DNA from: Terrirubrum sp051646285 | GTDB lineage: Bacteria; Pseudomonadota; Alphaproteobacteria; Rhizobiales; Beijerinckiaceae | NCBI GenBank assembly: GCA_051646285.1 | Contig: JBOFCU010000110.1 | Span: forward strand, 1 to 8,159 | Length of the DNA: 8,159 nucleotides | Direction: 5' to 3' | Part shown: positions 5,770 through 8,159 of the stretch, in pieces | Layout of the letters: every line of letters begins with the position of its first letter | Numbering within the stretch: the stretch's first letter is position 1 | Position numbers and translations under genes: made by a program | Notes under the pieces: model-generated | What the model saw: only the letters and a program-made list of their open reading frames with translations | Told to the model about the DNA's origin: nothing | The model's database searches: none

Positions 5770-6458
5770 CGCAGTATCAGAATGCCACCCGTGCCTTCAT
5801 GCATGATCAGGCGGTGCGCGGCGGCTGGGGTGGGCTGACGTTTTTTCAAGAGGGCGCTGCAGCCCGTCTGGCCGCACTGCTGGATCAAAAAGCGGCCGGT
5901 GGCGTGTCTATTTTGCCGCAGCCAGCGCAGATTTTTCAGGCGTTGCGTTTGACGCCGCGCGCGGCTGTGCGCGTCGTCATCCTCGGCCAGGACCCCTATC
6001 CCACGCCGGGGGATGCGCATGGTCTGGCATTTTCCTACAGCGGGCAACGGAGGCTGCCAGCGTCGCTGAAGAATATTTTCAAGGAGCTGGCCAGCGATAC
6101 CGGATCGGCCTTGCGTGAGCGCGGCGATCTGAGCGACTGGGCGAAGCAGGGCGTGCTGCTGCTCAACACGGCGCTGAGTGTGGAGGCTGGCAAGGCTGGC
6201 GCGCATCTCGCCTGGGGCTGGCAGGTGCTGACTGACGAGATCATGCGCGACCTTGCACAACAGAGTGGGCCGCTCGTGCCGATCCTGTGGGGAGACCGGG
6301 CGCGCCACTATGCGGCGTTGTTTGCCAAGCATGAGGTGATTGAAAGCCCGCACCCGTCTCCGCTGTCAGCCTATCGCGGTTTTTACGGCTCGCGCCCATT
6401 TTCGCGCGCCAATGCGCTGCTCAGCGCACAGGGCGCAGTGCCCATTGCATGGGGGTGA
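5766..6458 (+). CDS. ung: Uracil-DNA glycosylase, family 1 (Ung)
   Basis: Cytoplasmic base-excision repair enzyme that removes uracil from DNA after cytosine deamination or dUTP misincorporation. Visible motifs: the water-activating loop GQDPYPTPGDAHGLAFS with catalytic Asp76, the uracil-contacting Asn134 in LLLNTALSV, and the DNA-intercalation loop HPSPLSAYRGFYGSRPFS starting at His196. The family consensus GQDPYH reads GQDPYP here (Pro79). The length of 230 residues is normal for family 1. The GTG start (5766-5768) overlaps the preceding TGA in a GTGA arrangement, which suggests translational coupling to the nucleotidase gene. The in-frame ATG at 5799 is an alternative and would remove 11 residues; neither start has an obvious Shine-Dalgarno site. 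The two products act in different compartments, so the shared link is at most nucleotide metabolism. Confidence 0.95.
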   Translation: MTQYQNATRAFMHDQAVRGGWGGLTFFQEGAAARLAALLDQKAAGGVSILPQPAQIFQALRLTPRAAVRVVILGQDPYPTPGDAHGLAFSYSGQRRLPASLKNIFKELASDTGSALRERGDLSDWAKQGVLLLNTALSVEAGKAGAHLAWGWQVLTDEIMRDLAQQSGPLVPILWGDRARHYAALFAKHEVIESPHPSPLSAYRGFYGSRPFSRANALLSAQGAVPIAWG

Positions 6459-6525
6459 CCATGCCGCGACACGGCAACGGGTTTCGCACTGGGCAGGTTC
6501 TTGTCTTTTAAAGCCAGTCTCACCA

Positions 6526-6553
6526 AAACACAGCATGATCGAGGGCTGTGTTT
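6526..6553. terminator. 9-bp perfect hairpin between ung and the ABC1 kinase gene
   Basis: AAACACAGC (6526-6534) pairs perfectly with GCTGTGTTT (6545-6553) around a 10-nt loop. The right arm ends in TTT, then CCCC, so it is terminator-like but with only a short T run and A/T-rich stem ends. A second, smaller hairpin (CCCCA/TGGGG, 6567-6571 and 6578-6582) follows. The pair could terminate ung transcription or act as a leader structure for the kinase gene. Confidence 0.35.
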
Positions 6554-6604
6554 CCCCGGCGCACCGCCCCACATAGCTGGGGACAGTCATGCAAAGCACG
6601 GATC

Positions 6605-7984
6605 ATGAGCGACAGAGATAATGAAGCCAATCGCCTGAGCGCGCGTGCTGTGCGCTACGCCCGCGTCGGTGCCAATGTCGGCGGTGTCGCCGCGCGCATT
6701 GTGGGCACGCGGCTGCTGGGCGGGGGTGACAAGAGTGATCGCGGCAATGCCGCTGCGCTGACGGCGGCCTTGGGCGGGTTGAAAGGTCCGATCATGAAGG
6801 TTGCGCAGTTGATGGCGACCATTCCTGATTTGCTGCCGCCGGAATATGCCGAGGAATTGCAGAAATTGCAGGCCGAAGCACCGCCCATGGGCGCCGCTTT
6901 CGTCAAACGCCGGATGATGGCCGAGCTGGGTCCGGATTGGCAAAAGCGCTTTGCGCACTTTGATCTGCATCCGGCTGCGGCCGCTTCGCTTGGTCAGGTT
7001 CACCGCGCCACGACACATGATGGAAAGCAGGTTGCCTGCAAGCTGCAATATCCGGACATGCAATCGGCGGTCGAAGCCGATTTGTCGCAGCTCGAAATGG
7101 TGTTCGCCATTCACCGCCGGATGAATCCGGTCATTGATACGCGCGAGGCTGCGAAGGAAGTTGGCGCGCGGGTGCGGGAAGAACTCGATTATGTGCGCGA
7201 GGCCAAGCATGCGCGGCTTTATGCGCACATGCTGCGGGACGAGCCTCTGGTGCATGTGCCCGGTGTGCATGCTGATCTGTCAACGCGCCGGCTTCTGACG
7301 CTGGACTGGCTGACGGGCGAGAAATTACTGTCATTCAAAGGACATTCGCTGGCTGACCGCAACCGCATCGCAACGGCGATGTTCACGGCGTGGTGGCGGC
7401 CTTTCAGCCAGTATGGTGTGATCCATGGTGATCCGCATCTTGGGAATTATACGGTGTTTCGAAACGGCGATGATGCGCCGGGCGGCATCAATCTGCTGGA
7501 TTATGGCTGCATCCGGATTTTTCCGGTGTCCTTCATTGCCGGTGTGGTTGATCTCTATCGCGGGCTGCAAACCGATGATCGTGACCGCATCATGCACGCC
7601 TATCAGACATGGGGGTTCAAAAACCTGACCCATGAGCTGATGGATATTCTCAATATCTGGGCGCGGTTTATTTATGGTCCGCTGCTGGATGACCGCGTGC
7701 GCACCATCGCCGACGGCGTGACCCCCGGCCAGTATGGACGCAAGGAAGCGTTTCGCGTGCATCAGGCCCTGAAGGAAAAAGGGCCGGTGACTGTGCCGCG
7801 TGAATTTGTCTTTATGGACCGTGCCGCGATCGGGCTTGGCGGTGTTTTTCTGCATCTTGATGCCGAATTGAATTTCCACCAACTGTTTGAAGCGGCGATT
7901 GCCGATTTTTCGGTGGATGTGATTGCGCAGCGCCAGCGTGCCGCCCTTGAAGCGGCTGACCTGATCGACCACAAGCCGCAATAG
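6605..7984 (+). CDS. ABC1/AarF/UbiB-family atypical kinase-like protein
   Basis: Member of the UbiB/ADCK protein-kinase-like family, whose characterised members support ubiquinone biosynthesis or lipid handling, probably as ATPases. From the ATG at 6605 it has 459 residues. Visible motifs: GLKGPIMKVAQ (Lys65 to Gln68, in place of KxGQ), the Ala-rich loop HPAAAASLGQVHRA (122-135), VACKLQYP with Lys146, EELDYVREA, the catalytic HGDPHLGN (Asp276) and the metal-binding LLDYG (Asp299). It lacks the two C-terminal membrane helices of E. coli UbiB (546 residues), so it may be a soluble or peripheral paralogue rather than true UbiB. An in-frame GTG at 6548 would add 19 residues, but it lies inside the hairpin and encodes a Pro/Arg/His string unlike the family. 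The ATG at 6605 therefore looks better, though its ribosome binding site is weak. It converges on the next gene. Confidence 0.9.
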   Translation: MSDRDNEANRLSARAVRYARVGANVGGVAARIVGTRLLGGGDKSDRGNAAALTAALGGLKGPIMKVAQLMATIPDLLPPEYAEELQKLQAEAPPMGAAFVKRRMMAELGPDWQKRFAHFDLHPAAAASLGQVHRATTHDGKQVACKLQYPDMQSAVEADLSQLEMVFAIHRRMNPVIDTREAAKEVGARVREELDYVREAKHARLYAHMLRDEPLVHVPGVHADLSTRRLLTLDWLTGEKLLSFKGHSLADRNRIATAMFTAWWRPFSQYGVIHGDPHLGNYTVFRNGDDAPGGINLLDYGCIRIFPVSFIAGVVDLYRGLQTDDRDRIMHAYQTWGFKNLTHELMDILNIWARFIYGPLLDDRVRTIADGVTPGQYGRKEAFRVHQALKEKGPVTVPREFVFMDRAAIGLGGVFLHLDAELNFHQLFEAAIADFSVDVIAQRQRAALEAADLIDHKPQ

Positions 7985-7987
7985 CCC

Positions 7988-8159
7988 CTATTGTGCTGAT
8001 GTTGCGGGCTCGCGTGCCGCAACATTGGCCGCCGCAACCATCAATAAAACGGCGATGCCCAAAGTCCAGCTTGGTGCGGCATACCCAGCGATGACCAGCA
8101 TCGCGGTGGAAATCACGGGCGCGGCGTATGACAATGCGCCAAGCAGCGATACATCGCCA
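7988..8159 (-). CDS. C-terminus of an EamA/DMT-family transporter (partial)
   Basis: The reverse strand is open from the right edge (first whole codon at 8158) to a TAG at 7990-7988, giving 56 residues. They include two hydrophobic stretches: LLGALSYAAPVISTAMLVIA, then a short polar turn with PSWT, then LGIAVLLMVAAANVAA and a polar tail, AREPATSAQ. A Ser/Tyr-x-x-Pro-x-x-Ser/Thr segment followed by a final helix is the usual end of drug/metabolite transporter (EamA) proteins, corresponding to helices 9 and 10 of ten. The substrate cannot be inferred. The remainder lies beyond the window. The gene ends 3 nt from the stop of the convergent kinase gene. Confidence 0.75.
   Translation of the reverse strand, partial: GDVSLLGALSYAAPVISTAMLVIAGYAAPSWTLGIAVLLMVAAANVAAREPATSAQ

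Noticed and set aside
5706..6353. Antisense ORF opposite ung
   Set aside because: Ung is unmistakable on the + strand. The reverse product has shadow-frame composition.
6548..6604. N-terminal extension of the kinase from GTG 6548
   Set aside because: It would begin inside the right arm of the 9-bp hairpin and encode a Pro/Arg/His string not expected in the family. ATG 6605 gives a normal N-terminus.
6587..7981. Antisense ORFs opposite the ABC1 kinase
   Set aside because: They are fully covered by the motif-bearing kinase gene and show no domain of their own.

Overview
The window looks like ordinary chromosomal DNA from an alphaproteobacterium. The support is high GC content, strongly GC-biased third codon positions in the real genes, alphaproteobacterial-type versions of the protein families, Ala/Pro-rich periplasmic proteins and PLPPRRP-type repeats. 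I cannot name the genus. I see no mobile element, CRISPR array, tRNA or rRNA. All complete genes run on the + strand, and one truncated gene on the - strand enters from the right edge.

Left half (about 1-3914) is a cell-wall module. A YcbB/LdtD-type L,D-transpeptidase (252-2027) is followed by a DUF882/YcbK-type zinc peptidase (2217-3914) with a probable Tat signal and an unusually long low-complexity C-terminal half. In E. coli the homologous genes ycbB (ldtD) and ycbK (mepK) are also adjacent. One makes 3-3 peptidoglycan crosslinks and the other cleaves them, so this pair plausibly acts on the same bonds in the periplasm.

A 316-bp gap (3915-4230) holds no convincing gene. It has a perfect tandem 13-bp repeat, an 11-bp direct repeat and a possible PHO-box-like site. 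Next come a secreted UshA-type 5'-nucleotidase/metallophosphatase (4231-5769) with a twin-arginine signal, and a family 1 uracil-DNA glycosylase (ung, 5766-6458). Their reading frames overlap by 4 nt, which suggests translational coupling.

Right part: after a 146-nt gap with a 9-bp perfect hairpin comes an ABC1/AarF/UbiB-family atypical kinase (6605-7984). It converges, with only 3 nt between stop codons, on the 3' end of a - strand gene encoding the last two membrane helices of a probable EamA/DMT transporter (7988-8159, cut by the window edge).

I found no strong evidence for an undescribed system. The points most worth a second look are the metal-site His-to-Tyr change in the nucleotidase, the possible PHO box before it, the long repeat-bearing tail of the DUF882 protein, the KVAQ variant of the kinase KxGQ motif, and the tandem 12-bp repeat touching the transpeptidase start.
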